Positions 1-5,172 of a stretch of DNA of 13,872 nucleotides are shown here, piece by piece (the first letter of the stretch is position 1; every line of letters begins with the position of its first letter). Origin of the DNA: JAQVSV01 sp041667045 (GTDB taxonomy: Bacteria > Elusimicrobiota > Elusimicrobia > Elusimicrobiales > Elusimicrobiaceae). Where the stretch lies: the NCBI GenBank assembly GCA_041667045.1, contig JBAYFS010000045.1, forward strand, positions 1 to 13,872, given 5' to 3'. Made by a program: the position numbers and the translations under genes. The notes under the pieces were generated by a model. It saw only the letters and a list, made by a program, of their open reading frames with translations. It had not been told where the DNA came from and made no database searches.

Positions 1-51
1 ATTAACAACTAGCAACCTGTCCTGTTTTCGGGGGGAAGGTCACCACACCGC

Positions 52-71
52 GCAAGTTTCGTTAAAAGTAT
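52..71 (+). repeat. 20-base direct repeat, copy 1
   Basis: GCAAGTTTCGTTAAAA followed by GTAT. It matches copy 2 at 425-444 at 19 of 20 positions, the only difference being G68 versus A441. In both copies the repeat contains an in-frame AAG-TTT-CGT-TAA and is followed by a hairpin. Confidence 0.7.
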
Positions 72-75
72 GCCC

Positions 76-103
76 CCCCCGGCTTACGCCGAGGGTTTCT
101 TTT
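76..103 (+). terminator. Probable intrinsic terminator
   Basis: The stem is CCC-C-CGGC (76-83) with GCCG-A-GGG (88-95), containing one C/A mismatch and a TTAC loop. It is followed by TTTCTTTT at 96-103. It would end a rightward transcript entering from outside the window. Confidence 0.5.
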
Positions 104-157
104 ACCACAAACTTAGTTTGCCCTGCTCACGCACCGGGTTTTTGTGAGCGGAATTTA

Positions 158-189
158 ATAAGCCCCGCTTTTGGCGGGGCTTATCTTTT
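158..189 (+). terminator. Intrinsic terminator
   Basis: A perfect 11-bp stem pairs ATAAGCCCCGC (158-168) with GCGGGGCTTAT (174-184) around a five-base loop, followed by CTTTT. It lies just upstream of the small membrane protein gene, so it should end an upstream rightward transcript. The stem and loop closely resemble the terminator at 445-475. Confidence 0.75.
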
Positions 190-225
190 AATATGTTTGC
201 TACACTGGATAGACAAGGGGGAGGT

Positions 226-438
226 ATGAATATCCGAACAAAAATCATTCTGCTTTTAATCTTAGCGATCGGCGCGTATTTTGTGCCGGAAATGATTCCA
301 AAACTTCATTTACACTCGCTAAATATAGATCTTAAAATCGGAGAGGCGTTTGCGTATTTTCGCTGGTTTCTGGTTATAATTGTTTTCATAATAGGTCTGC
401 CGCTGCTAATTCCGCACCAATGGAGCAAGTTTCGTTAA
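226..438 (+). CDS. Small two-helix membrane protein, function unknown
   Basis: This 70-residue product is not recognised as any family. It is mostly hydrophobic. A first membrane segment covers about residues 7-20 (IILLLILAIGAYFV), a polar linker with His, Lys and Asp covers about 23-40, and a second segment covers about 46-62 (WFLVIIVFIIGLPLLI). It ends in a basic WSKFR. The ATG at 226 was chosen because AAGGGGGAGG lies directly before it; the upstream in-frame ATG at 193 has no ribosome site and abuts a terminator. The gene stands alone, bounded by terminators at 158-189 and 445-475, facing the tRNA-Gln/spoVG/ispE unit. Its size, start signal and own terminator suggest a real gene, but no role can be assigned. 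Confidence 0.6.
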   Translation: MNIRTKIILLLILAIGAYFVPEMIPKLHLHSLNIDLKIGEAFAYFRWFLVIIVFIIGLPLLIPHQWSKFR

Positions 439-444
439 AAATAT
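425..444 (+). repeat. 20-base direct repeat, copy 2
   Basis: GCAAGTTTCGTTAAAA followed by ATAT. It covers the last codons and stop of the small membrane protein gene. It matches 52-71 at 19 of 20 positions. Confidence 0.7.
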
Positions 445-475
445 AAAGCCCCGCTTTTAGCGGAGCTTTTTCTTT
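445..475. terminator. Bidirectional terminator between convergent units
   Basis: The stem pairs AAAGCCCCGC (445-454) with GCGGAGCTTT (460-469), with one C/A mismatch and a five-base loop. TTCTTT follows on the plus strand. On the minus strand the stem is followed by ATATTTTT. It therefore can end both the small membrane protein gene (plus) and the ispE-spoVG-tRNA-Gln unit (minus). Confidence 0.75.
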
Positions 476-513
476 GGTATGAAATATTTTTTTACTACAC
501 TACCGTCGTAAAA

Positions 514-587
514 TGGTTCTCGGGCTAGGATTCGAACCTAGAATGACCGGATCAAAACCGGTAGTGTTACCATTACACCACCCGAGA
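514..587 (-). tRNA. tRNA-Gln (anticodon TTG)
   Basis: Read on the minus strand, the acceptor stem TCTCGGG/CCCGAGA closes perfectly. The D stem is GTGT/ACAC. The anticodon stem ACCGG/CCGGT frames loop TTTTGAT with anticodon TTG. The T arm is CTAGG-TTCGAAT-CCTAG. The discriminator base is A (complement of 517), and the 3' CCA is encoded in the DNA (complement of 514-516). It reads CAA codons and can wobble to CAG. It lies 60 bases downstream of spoVG on the same strand with no obvious promoter of its own, so it may be processed from the ispE-spoVG transcript. Confidence 0.95.
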
Positions 588-594
588 ATTAACC

Positions 595-628
595 GCGGGC
601 CGGACGGGAACACTCCCGCACGGCCCGC
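595..628 (-). other. Long GC-rich hairpin between spoVG and tRNA-Gln
   Basis: GCGGGCCG (595-602) pairs with CGGCCCGC (621-628). An inner stem CGGG/CCCG (605-608 with 615-618) follows after a two-base mismatch. On the minus strand it follows the spoVG stop by about 20 bases but is trailed by GGTTAATTCTC, not a T run. It is therefore more likely a processing or mRNA-stabilising hairpin than a strong intrinsic terminator. Confidence 0.55.
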
Positions 629-647
629 CTTAAAGTACCGCTAATTT

Positions 648-953
648 TCAATCCGCGTCCGCAATCCTTGCGCCTGAGCCGACCGGCATTTCCTTGTGCA
701 AGGCCACCTCTTCGGTATACGCTTTGAGAACATTATCCTCGAGGTACTGCCGGAACTCCTGATTTATCGGATGCACCATGTCTTTATGCGTCCCGTCAGG
801 AAGCTTTCGTGAAGGCATGCACAGGAATATTCCTTTATTCCCCTGCACGACTTTCATATTCCGGACCACGAAGCTGTTGTCAAATGTCACGCTTGCAAAC
901 GCCTTCAGCCTGTCCTCGTTCATCAGATGAATTCGGATCTCGGTAATCTCCAT
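648..953 (-). CDS. spoVG: SpoVG family nucleic-acid-binding regulator
   Basis: This 101-residue product matches the SpoVG family along its length. It starts MEITEIRIHLMNEDRLKAFA and carries the conserved FVVRNMKV, GIFLCMPSRK and MVHPINQEFR segments. SpoVG was named for a sporulation and septation role in Bacillus, but it is widespread in non-sporulating bacteria, where it binds DNA and RNA and modulates gene expression. Family members are usually about 85-100 residues, so this one is full length with a slightly long C-terminal tail. A strong site, AGGGGAGGAAG, lies four to five bases before the ATG. That site and the first 25 codons lie inside the end of ispE, so translation of the two is probably linked. 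The family assignment is firm; the target in this organism is unknown. Confidence 0.92.
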   Translation of the reverse strand: MEITEIRIHLMNEDRLKAFASVTFDNSFVVRNMKVVQGNKGIFLCMPSRKLPDGTHKDMVHPINQEFRQYLEDNVLKAYTEEVALHKEMPVGSGARIADAD

Positions 954-1857
954 TACTTCCTCCCCTTAGGAAAGCCGTCTTCACGACGCGCCGGCCCTCG
1001 CCGCTTGCACGCTTCGCTATTTCCGCCGCCTGGCAAGCATCATCCGTTAAAGCAAACACGGTTGATCCCGACCCGCTCATCATGGCCGCAGGCGCGCCGA
1101 GCTCACACAGCTCGCTTTTAACCTTAGCCACAACTTCCTTAAACGGCAGAACCGCTTTCTCCAATCTGTTATACAGTAGTATCTTCCAGCCAGGGAAAGA
1201 TTCCCCCTCTCCTAGGCTATTTATTAGTTTATTAAGGTTGGCCCTATTTGTCAATACCTCCGGGGGCTTGCCGAGCTCCAGTTTCCCGTACGCAAAGGCC
1301 GTGGAAACGCCTTCGCCCGGATAGACCAAAACGATGTGCGGCATCGCGCTTTTCACGTTAAGCGGCTCCAGAATGTCGCCAATGCCGCGCCCCACGCAAA
1401 ACGCTTCCTTATAAAGGAACACGGGCACATCCGCGCCGAGTTTCGCGCCCATTTTGACGAGCCGCGCTTCGCAGGGCGAAGTCCCGCCGCCGTAAATTTC
1501 ATGCAGGCCGCGGATAACAGCCGCCGCGTCGGACGATCCACCGCCAAGCCCCGCGCCTATCGGAATGCGTTTTTTCAGTTTCATCTTAACGCTCGCGCGG
1601 ATTCCGTATTCATTCAAGTATGCCCGCGCAGCGCGAACGACCAGGTTATCGTCCCCGCAATCAAGGAAACAGCCGCTCTCGTTTTCAATTTCCAGCCGGA
1701 TTCCAGAAAAACCCGGCCCCGAGGAAATTTCGATACTGTCGCCGAAGTCCAGCTTGGCGAACAAGGTTTCCAGCTCGTGGTAGCCGTCAGGGCGGCGGGC
1801 GGTAACCTCAAGGAATAAATTTACTTTGGCGGGAGCGCGCTCAATGGTTTCTTTCAT
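880..1857 (-). CDS. ispE: 4-diphosphocytidyl-2-C-methyl-D-erythritol kinase (IspE)
   Basis: IspE is a cytosolic GHMP kinase that phosphorylates the 2-hydroxyl of CDP-methylerythritol with ATP, the fourth step of the MEP isoprenoid pathway. The enzymes for the steps either side (IspD and IspF) are encoded as a fusion at 11834-13018. Visible motifs are APAKVNLFLEV with catalytic Lys11, the glycine-rich ATP loop PIGAGLGGGSSDAA (about 99-112), LGADVPVFL with the catalytic Asp143, and the C-terminal MSGSGSTVFAL (260-270). At 325 residues it is longer than the usual roughly 280-300. The extra tail after about residue 298 is hydrophilic and overlaps spoVG by 74 bases, so it is probably not part of the catalytic fold. 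The ATG at 1857 fits the family N-terminus, but the only site upstream is AGGA touching the ATG, and a TATAAT lies six bases away, suggesting a very short or absent leader. Confidence 0.94.
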   Translation of the reverse strand: MKETIERAPAKVNLFLEVTARRPDGYHELETLFAKLDFGDSIEISSGPGFSGIRLEIENESGCFLDCGDDNLVVRAARAYLNEYGIRASVKMKLKKRIPIGAGLGGGSSDAAAVIRGLHEIYGGGTSPCEARLVKMGAKLGADVPVFLYKEAFCVGRGIGDILEPLNVKSAMPHIVLVYPGEGVSTAFAYGKLELGKPPEVLTNRANLNKLINSLGEGESFPGWKILLYNRLEKAVLPFKEVVAKVKSELCELGAPAAMMSGSGSTVFALTDDACQAAEIAKRASGEGRRVVKTAFLRGGSNGDYRDPNSSDERGQAEGVCKRDI

Positions 1858-1863
1858 TCCTAT

Positions 1864-1869
1864 ATTATA
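1864..1869 (-). promoter_or_regulatory. Candidate -10 box for ispE
   Basis: A perfect TATAAT on the minus strand is separated from the ispE ATG by only ATAGGA. A start point about seven bases downstream would fall at the ATG itself, giving a leaderless message. No convincing -35 is seen at 16-18 bases spacing (the 17-base position reads AATAAT), so the call rests on the -10 alone. Confidence 0.4.
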
Positions 1870-1892
1870 TAAAAGACAGACGCTCGATTATT

Positions 1893-1901
1893 TGCTATAA
1901 T
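1893..1901 (+). promoter_or_regulatory. Extended -10 promoter (P1) upstream of rpsF
   Basis: TGCTATAAT is a perfect extended -10 (TGn plus TATAAT). Transcription would start near 1908 and give a leader of about 90 bases before rpsF. The -35 region is weak, which is common for extended -10 promoters. It lies back to back with the ispE -10 box. Confidence 0.5.
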
Positions 1902-1924
1902 AATTCCTGAAGCAAGCAGAGACA

Positions 1925-1955
1925 TCCGTTCCAAAAAAACGGAACGTGGTTTTTT
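1925..1955 (+). promoter_or_regulatory. Terminator-like leader hairpin (possible attenuator) before rpsF
   Basis: CGTTCC (1927-1932) pairs with GGAACG (1941-1946) around an A-rich loop. Three bases later comes a run of T (1950-1955), as in an intrinsic terminator. A competing pairing TCCGTT (1925-1930) with AACGGA (1938-1943) uses the same bases and cannot coexist with the first. The element sits in the leader of an S6/S18 operon, where autoregulation by the S6:S18 complex is known in several bacteria. Whether this structure is that site is inference. Confidence 0.45.
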
Positions 1956-1958
1956 CTG

Positions 1959-1988
1959 TTGATTTACTATAGGGGAAAATTGTAGAAT
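1959..1988 (+). promoter_or_regulatory. Candidate second promoter (P2) at rpsF
   Basis: TTGATT (1959-1964), an 18-base spacer and TAGAAT (1983-1988) form a plausible sigma-70-type promoter. The predicted start near 1995 leaves about three bases before the rpsF ATG at 1998. This would explain why no ribosome-binding site is visible before rpsF. It lies after the leader hairpin and would bypass it. Confidence 0.4.
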
Positions 1989-1997
1989 TATACTGTT

Positions 1998-2288
1998 ATG
2001 CATTCATACGAACAGATTACTATTTTGAAACCTCAGCTTTCCGATAAGGAAATAGCTGAATTTGTCGCCAAAACCAAAGAATGTGTTACCGGAAACGGCG
2101 GTGAAGTTATCTCGGAAGAAGCAATGGGCAGAAAAAAGCTCGCCCATCCGATTCACCACACACGGGACGGCTATTACTCGTACCTAAAGTACAAGTGCTC
2201 AGACGAAGCCCTTGCCGCCCTGCGCTATCAAAACCGGATTAACGAAAACATTCTTCGCTCCATAATCTTCAAAAGCCCCGAGAAATAA
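1998..2288 (+). CDS. rpsF: 30S ribosomal protein S6
   Basis: S6 is a small-subunit protein that pairs with S18 on the central domain of 16S rRNA (the platform). The 96-residue product has the family pattern: an N-terminal strand HSYEQITILKPQLSDKEI, a middle segment with GGEV, the GRKKLAHPI motif, and a C-terminal INENILRSIIFK strand. Length is normal for S6. It heads the classic rpsF-ssb-rpsR-rplI operon. No Shine-Dalgarno sequence is seen in the bases before the ATG (GAATTATACTGTT), unlike ssb, rpsR and rplI, so initiation may be leaderless or rely on an A/T-rich leader. The assignment is firm from both sequence and context. Confidence 0.95.
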   Translation: MHSYEQITILKPQLSDKEIAEFVAKTKECVTGNGGEVISEEAMGRKKLAHPIHHTRDGYYSYLKYKCSDEALAALRYQNRINENILRSIIFKSPEK

Positions 2289-2299
2289 CAGGTGGTTAG

Positions 2300-2752
2300 A
2301 TGATAAGATTGCCCGAGCAAAACCAGGTTTTACTGGCCGGCAGGCTGACAAGAGATCCCGAAGTGCGTTTCACGCAATCGGGTCAGGCGTTGTGCCGCTT
2401 TGACCTTGCGGTTAACCGCAGGTATAAGGACACCGCCTCAAACGAATGGAAAGACGACGTGACTTTTGTGCCCGTTGTAGTGTGGGGCCAGGTTGCCGAG
2501 CGCTGTAAGGACAAACTTTCTAAAGGCAGTCCCGTACACGTTGAAGGACGCCTTAAAATGGAAGAATGGACCGACAAGGCGGGCCAGAAACGGAAAAACA
2601 TGGTGGTCGTGTCGAAACGACTGCAGTTTCTCGCGGCGGGCCCGGCCGGACAGGGCGCCCCGGCGAAGGACTCGGGCTTTCCGGACTCCCAGATTAACCC
2701 TGCCGAAGATGATGTCGCCGCCGCTGTTGATTTGGACGATGTCCCCTTCTAG
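2300..2752 (+). CDS. ssb: Single-stranded DNA-binding protein
   Basis: SSB coats single-stranded DNA as a tetramer at replication forks and repair sites and recruits partner proteins through its C-terminal tip. In this 150-residue product the OB fold covers about residues 7-112, with NQVLLAGRLTRDPEVRFT, the FVPVVVWGQVAERC strand and VHVEGRLKMEEW. A Gly/Ala/Pro-rich linker follows (about 113-140), and the chain ends in the acidic tip DLDDVPF, the conserved partner-binding motif. It starts 11 bases after rpsF with AGGTGG four bases before the ATG. DnaB, encoded next to this operon, works in the same process. Nothing is missing or odd. Confidence 0.96.
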   Translation: MIRLPEQNQVLLAGRLTRDPEVRFTQSGQALCRFDLAVNRRYKDTASNEWKDDVTFVPVVVWGQVAERCKDKLSKGSPVHVEGRLKMEEWTDKAGQKRKNMVVVSKRLQFLAAGPAGQGAPAKDSGFPDSQINPAEDDVAAAVDLDDVPF

Positions 2753-2771
2753 AGTATATAAAGGAAGCACT

Positions 2772-2785
2772 GCGGTTTAATCCGC
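2772..2785 (+). other. Small hairpin in the ssb-rpsR gap
   Basis: GCGG (2772-2775) and CCGC (2782-2785) flank TTTAAT. It has no T run and lies between the ssb stop and the rpsR ribosome site (GAGGTG at 2796-2801). It is more likely an mRNA structure than a terminator. Confidence 0.3.
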
Positions 2786-2809
2786 TCCAAATATTGAGGT
2801 GAAACAGTT

Positions 2810-3118
2810 ATGACCGAAGAAACAAGCAAACCCGAAAGCACACCGTCTCCGACAACGGGCTCCACCGTCGGACCGAAAGGCAAAAGACCTTTTAAACGCC
2901 GTGAAATCCGCCGGAAAGTCTGCCGGCTGTGCGCGGACAAGATAGACTCGATAGACTACAAAAACACGCAGTATCTCAGAAATTTCGTCATGGAAAGCGG
3001 CAAGATTCTCTCCCGCCGCATAACGGGAACCTGCGCAAAACACCAGCGCCAAATTTGCACCGCGGTGAAACGGGACCGCAACCTCGCGTTGCTCCCCTAT
3101 ACCACAAGGGTAAAATAA
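2810..3118 (+). CDS. rpsR: 30S ribosomal protein S18, zinc-binding (C+) form
   Basis: S18 binds S6 and the central domain of 16S rRNA. The family core starts near residue 30, with KVCRLCADKIDSIDYKN, LRNFVMESGKILSRRITGTC and KRDRNLALLPYTTR. Cys38 and Cys41 (CxxC) plus Cys75 and His78 (TCAKH) are placed to bind a zinc ion, as in the C+ form of S18; the E. coli protein lacks this full set. At 102 residues it is longer than the usual 75-80 because of a Ser/Thr/Pro/Lys-rich, probably disordered N-terminal extension of about 25 residues. The ATG at 2810 is supported by GAGGTG about eight bases upstream. It is third in the rpsF-ssb-rpsR-rplI operon. Confidence 0.95.
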   Translation: MTEETSKPESTPSPTTGSTVGPKGKRPFKRREIRRKVCRLCADKIDSIDYKNTQYLRNFVMESGKILSRRITGTCAKHQRQICTAVKRDRNLALLPYTTRVK

Positions 3119-3155
3119 GCGGGAAATTTCAGGTTTTCCGATTCGGAGGATTACA

Positions 3156-3605
3156 ATGAAGGTCATTCTTAGAAAAGAGATTGAAACGCTCGGCAATCCG
3201 GGCGATATTAAAGAAGTCAAACTCGGTTACGCCCGCAACTTTCTGTTACCCAGAGGCTTGGCGGTTCTCGCAACCCCCAACGAAATAAAGAACTGGGGAC
3301 TCGGCGCGGAACGGCGCAAAGCCAAAAAGGAAAAAGCGATCGCCGAAGCCAAAAAAGCCGCCGGAAAAATGGACGACGTCATGCTGTCCTTCGCCAGAGA
3401 AGTGGGCGAGGATGAAAAACTGTTCGGCTCCGTCGGAAAAGTTGATATCGTGAAAAGCCTTAAAGCGTCCGGCTATGAAGTGACCAAGGACGAAGTCATG
3501 ATTGACTCGCCGATTAAAATCGTAGGCGACACCGAAGTGAAAATCAAACTTAAAAAAGACGTGTTCGCAACCATCAAAGTGCGGATTTCGCCTAAAGTAG
3601 CCTAA
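3156..3605 (+). CDS. rplI: 50S ribosomal protein L9
   Basis: L9 is a two-domain protein binding 23S rRNA near the L1 stalk; it influences reading-frame maintenance. The N-terminal RNA-binding domain (about 1-52) has MKVILRKEIETLGNPGDIKE and the signature GYARNFLLPRGLAV. A long connecting helix rich in Lys, Glu and Ala covers about 53-75, and the C-terminal domain (about 76-149) has KLFGSVGKVDIVKSL and ends in a beta-rich region. The length of 149 is typical. CGGAGGA lies about six bases before the ATG. It is the last gene of the operon, followed 25 bases later by a strong terminator. Confidence 0.96.
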   Translation: MKVILRKEIETLGNPGDIKEVKLGYARNFLLPRGLAVLATPNEIKNWGLGAERRKAKKEKAIAEAKKAAGKMDDVMLSFAREVGEDEKLFGSVGKVDIVKSLKASGYEVTKDEVMIDSPIKIVGDTEVKIKLKKDVFATIKVRISPKVA

Positions 3606-3628
3606 AAACGAATAAATCATAACTGTTT

Positions 3629-3660
3629 ATAAAAACCCCGCTTTAAAGCGGGGTTTTTAT
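3629..3660 (+). terminator. Strong intrinsic terminator after rplI
   Basis: A perfectly symmetric hairpin: ATAAAAACCCCGC (3629-3641) pairs with GCGGGGTTTTTAT (3648-3660) around TTTAAA. The T run is part of the stem, so it can act in both directions. It closes the rpsF-ssb-rpsR-rplI operon. Confidence 0.9.
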
Positions 3661-3665
3661 TTCTG

Positions 3666-3694
3666 TGGACAGGCCTTCGCCGTCTTTATAAAAT
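3666..3694 (+). promoter_or_regulatory. Promoter for dnaB-alr-mlaEF
   Basis: TGGACA (3666-3671) and TAAAAT (3689-3694) are each one base from the sigma-70 consensus and are separated by exactly 17 bases. The start would be near 3701, giving a leader of about 44 bases with GAGGAA before the dnaB ATG. It lies immediately after the rplI terminator. Confidence 0.65.
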
Positions 3695-3744
3695 ATATAT
3701 ATAGCCGCTTAACGCCGGATTCCGTTTCGCGATCGAGGAACACC

Positions 3745-5160
3745 ATGTCATCCAAATTTCTCAAAACAACGCCGAAAGTTTCAGACAGGCTGCCGCCTCA
3801 GGCTCTGGACGCGGAAAAAGCCGTGCTGGGCTCAATGCTTATCGAAAGGGAAGCCATCGAGCTGGTCATGGAAATTCTGGAAGACAACCATTTTTACAGC
3901 AATAACCACCGCACGGTTTTCAACGCCATAAAAAGTTTGTACAACAGGGGCGCGGCGGTTGACCTCATTACGCTTTCGGAAGAATTGAAATCCGGCAAAA
4001 CGCTGGAAATCATAGGCGGCGAGGCGTATCTGGCGGAATTGATAGACAAGGTTTCCACAGCCGCACACGCCACCCATTACGCGAACATCGTGCGCCAGAA
4101 AGCCACCCTGCGGGATCTTATAAACAACGCCACGCACATAGTCGAACAGTGCTATATGGAGGAAGAGGAAGCGGACAAACTGGTGGACAGCGCCCAGGAC
4201 CGCCTCTTCGCCATCAGCCAGAAACAGGAAATGAAAGGTTTCGTGCACGCCAGCACGCTTTCGCAAATAGTCATGGAGCGCATAGAAAGCGCGCACATGC
4301 AGAAACAGTCGGTTACCGGCGTGCCGACAGGATTTATCAAGTTCGACAGCATGACGGGCGGATTCCAGAAAAGCGATTTTATAATTCTAGCCGCGCGCCC
4401 TTCCCAGGGAAAAACCGCCATGGCTTTAAATATGGCCTACCACGCGGCGGTGGAAAAGAAAGTTCCCGTGGCTATTTTTTCGCTGGAAATGGGCAAAGAA
4501 AGCATTTTCCAGCGCATGGTCTGCGCGGCAGCCATGACGGACCTGCACCAGGTCCGCACGGGCATGTTCAAGCGCGAAAAATGGTCCGACCTCACGCGGG
4601 AACTGGCGAAACTTTCCGAATCCTCGCTTTATATTGACGATACCCCGGGCCTGACCATTACCGAAATGCGCATGCGCTCGCGCAGGCTCGCTTCCGAACT
4701 TAAAAAGCAGAAAAAAGAGCTGGGGCTTATAATGATAGACTATATCCAGCTCATCCGCAGTTCGCACCGCATTGAAAGCAGACAGCAGGAAGTGTCGGAA
4801 ATTTCGCGCATGATCAAAGACCTGGCGCGCACGCTTAACGTGCCGGTAGTGGCTTTGTCCCAGCTGAACCGCCGCTCGGAAGACGGAGGCCGCACGGGGC
4901 ACAAGCCCCAGCTGTCGGATCTGCGCGAATCCGGCTCGCTGGAACAGGACGCGGACGTGGTCGCGCTCATTCACCGCGAAGGCTATTACGACCGGGAGAA
5001 TCCCGACTTACAGCGGCAGGCTTCCCTTATCATAGCCAAACAGCGCAACGGACCCGTGGGCGAAGTGGAGCTTAATTTCTTAAGCGAATTCACGCGGTTC
5101 ACTAATCCCGCGCCGTCGAATATGGAATTTCCCGACGAAAGCATGGTAACGCCGTCATAA
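3745..5160 (+). CDS. dnaB: Replicative DNA helicase DnaB
   Basis: DnaB is the hexameric 5'-3' helicase that unwinds DNA ahead of the replisome using ATP. The product has 471 residues, normal for the family. The N-terminal primase-interacting domain spans about 14-160 (LPPQALDAEKAVLGSMLI). The RecA-like C-terminal domain starts near 185, with TGVPTGFIKFDSMTGGFQ, Walker A ARPSQGKTA (217-225), FSLEMG (245-250), Walker B LIMIDYIQL (328-336), the LSQLNRRSE and LSDLRESGSLEQDADV motifs and AKQRNGPVGE near the end. There is no intein at the usual P-loop site. The start is supported by GAGGAA four bases before the ATG. It is the first gene of a likely operon with alr, mlaE and mlaF; dnaB beside alr is also seen in E. 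coli. Confidence 0.97.
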   Translation: MSSKFLKTTPKVSDRLPPQALDAEKAVLGSMLIEREAIELVMEILEDNHFYSNNHRTVFNAIKSLYNRGAAVDLITLSEELKSGKTLEIIGGEAYLAELIDKVSTAAHATHYANIVRQKATLRDLINNATHIVEQCYMEEEEADKLVDSAQDRLFAISQKQEMKGFVHASTLSQIVMERIESAHMQKQSVTGVPTGFIKFDSMTGGFQKSDFIILAARPSQGKTAMALNMAYHAAVEKKVPVAIFSLEMGKESIFQRMVCAAAMTDLHQVRTGMFKREKWSDLTRELAKLSESSLYIDDTPGLTITEMRMRSRRLASELKKQKKELGLIMIDYIQLIRSSHRIESRQQEVSEISRMIKDLARTLNVPVVALSQLNRRSEDGGRTGHKPQLSDLRESGSLEQDADVVALIHREGYYDRENPDLQRQASLIIAKQRNGPVGEVELNFLSEFTRFTNPAPSNMEFPDESMVTPS

Positions 5161-5172
5161 GAGGCCCGCAGA

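Larger units (their letters stand above)
1..157. other. Non-coding left edge with hairpins, no gene recognised
   Basis: No protein gene or known structural RNA could be recognised here. One frame is open from 6 to 65 and ends in codons for Lys-Phe-Arg and TAA, the same last codons as the small membrane protein gene downstream, but it has only 20 codons and is closed by a stop at 3-5. A tract of eight C residues lies at 73-80. A hairpin with a short T-rich tail is at 76-103, and a second pairing GCTCAC/GTGAGC is at 125-130 and 144-149. This may be the 3' tail of a gene or RNA lying outside the window. Confidence 0.5.

Noticed and set aside
1..150. A structural RNA (tmRNA, SRP RNA, RNase P RNA or 6S) at the left edge
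   Set aside because: No conserved segment of these RNAs could be recognised; only simple hairpins are visible.
193..225. Upstream ATG at 193 for the small membrane protein
   Set aside because: It has no ribosome site and lies three bases after a terminator T run; the ATG at 226 has a strong purine-rich site.
595..628. Intrinsic terminator after spoVG
   Set aside because: The hairpin is strong but no T run follows it on the minus strand, so it was listed as a hairpin only.
1336..1818. 160-codon plus-strand reading frame
   Set aside because: It lies wholly antisense to ispE, which has all family motifs, and its product shows no recognisable domain.
4390..4420. Intein insertion at the DnaB Walker A site
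   Set aside because: The helicase motifs run through without interruption and the total length is normal.
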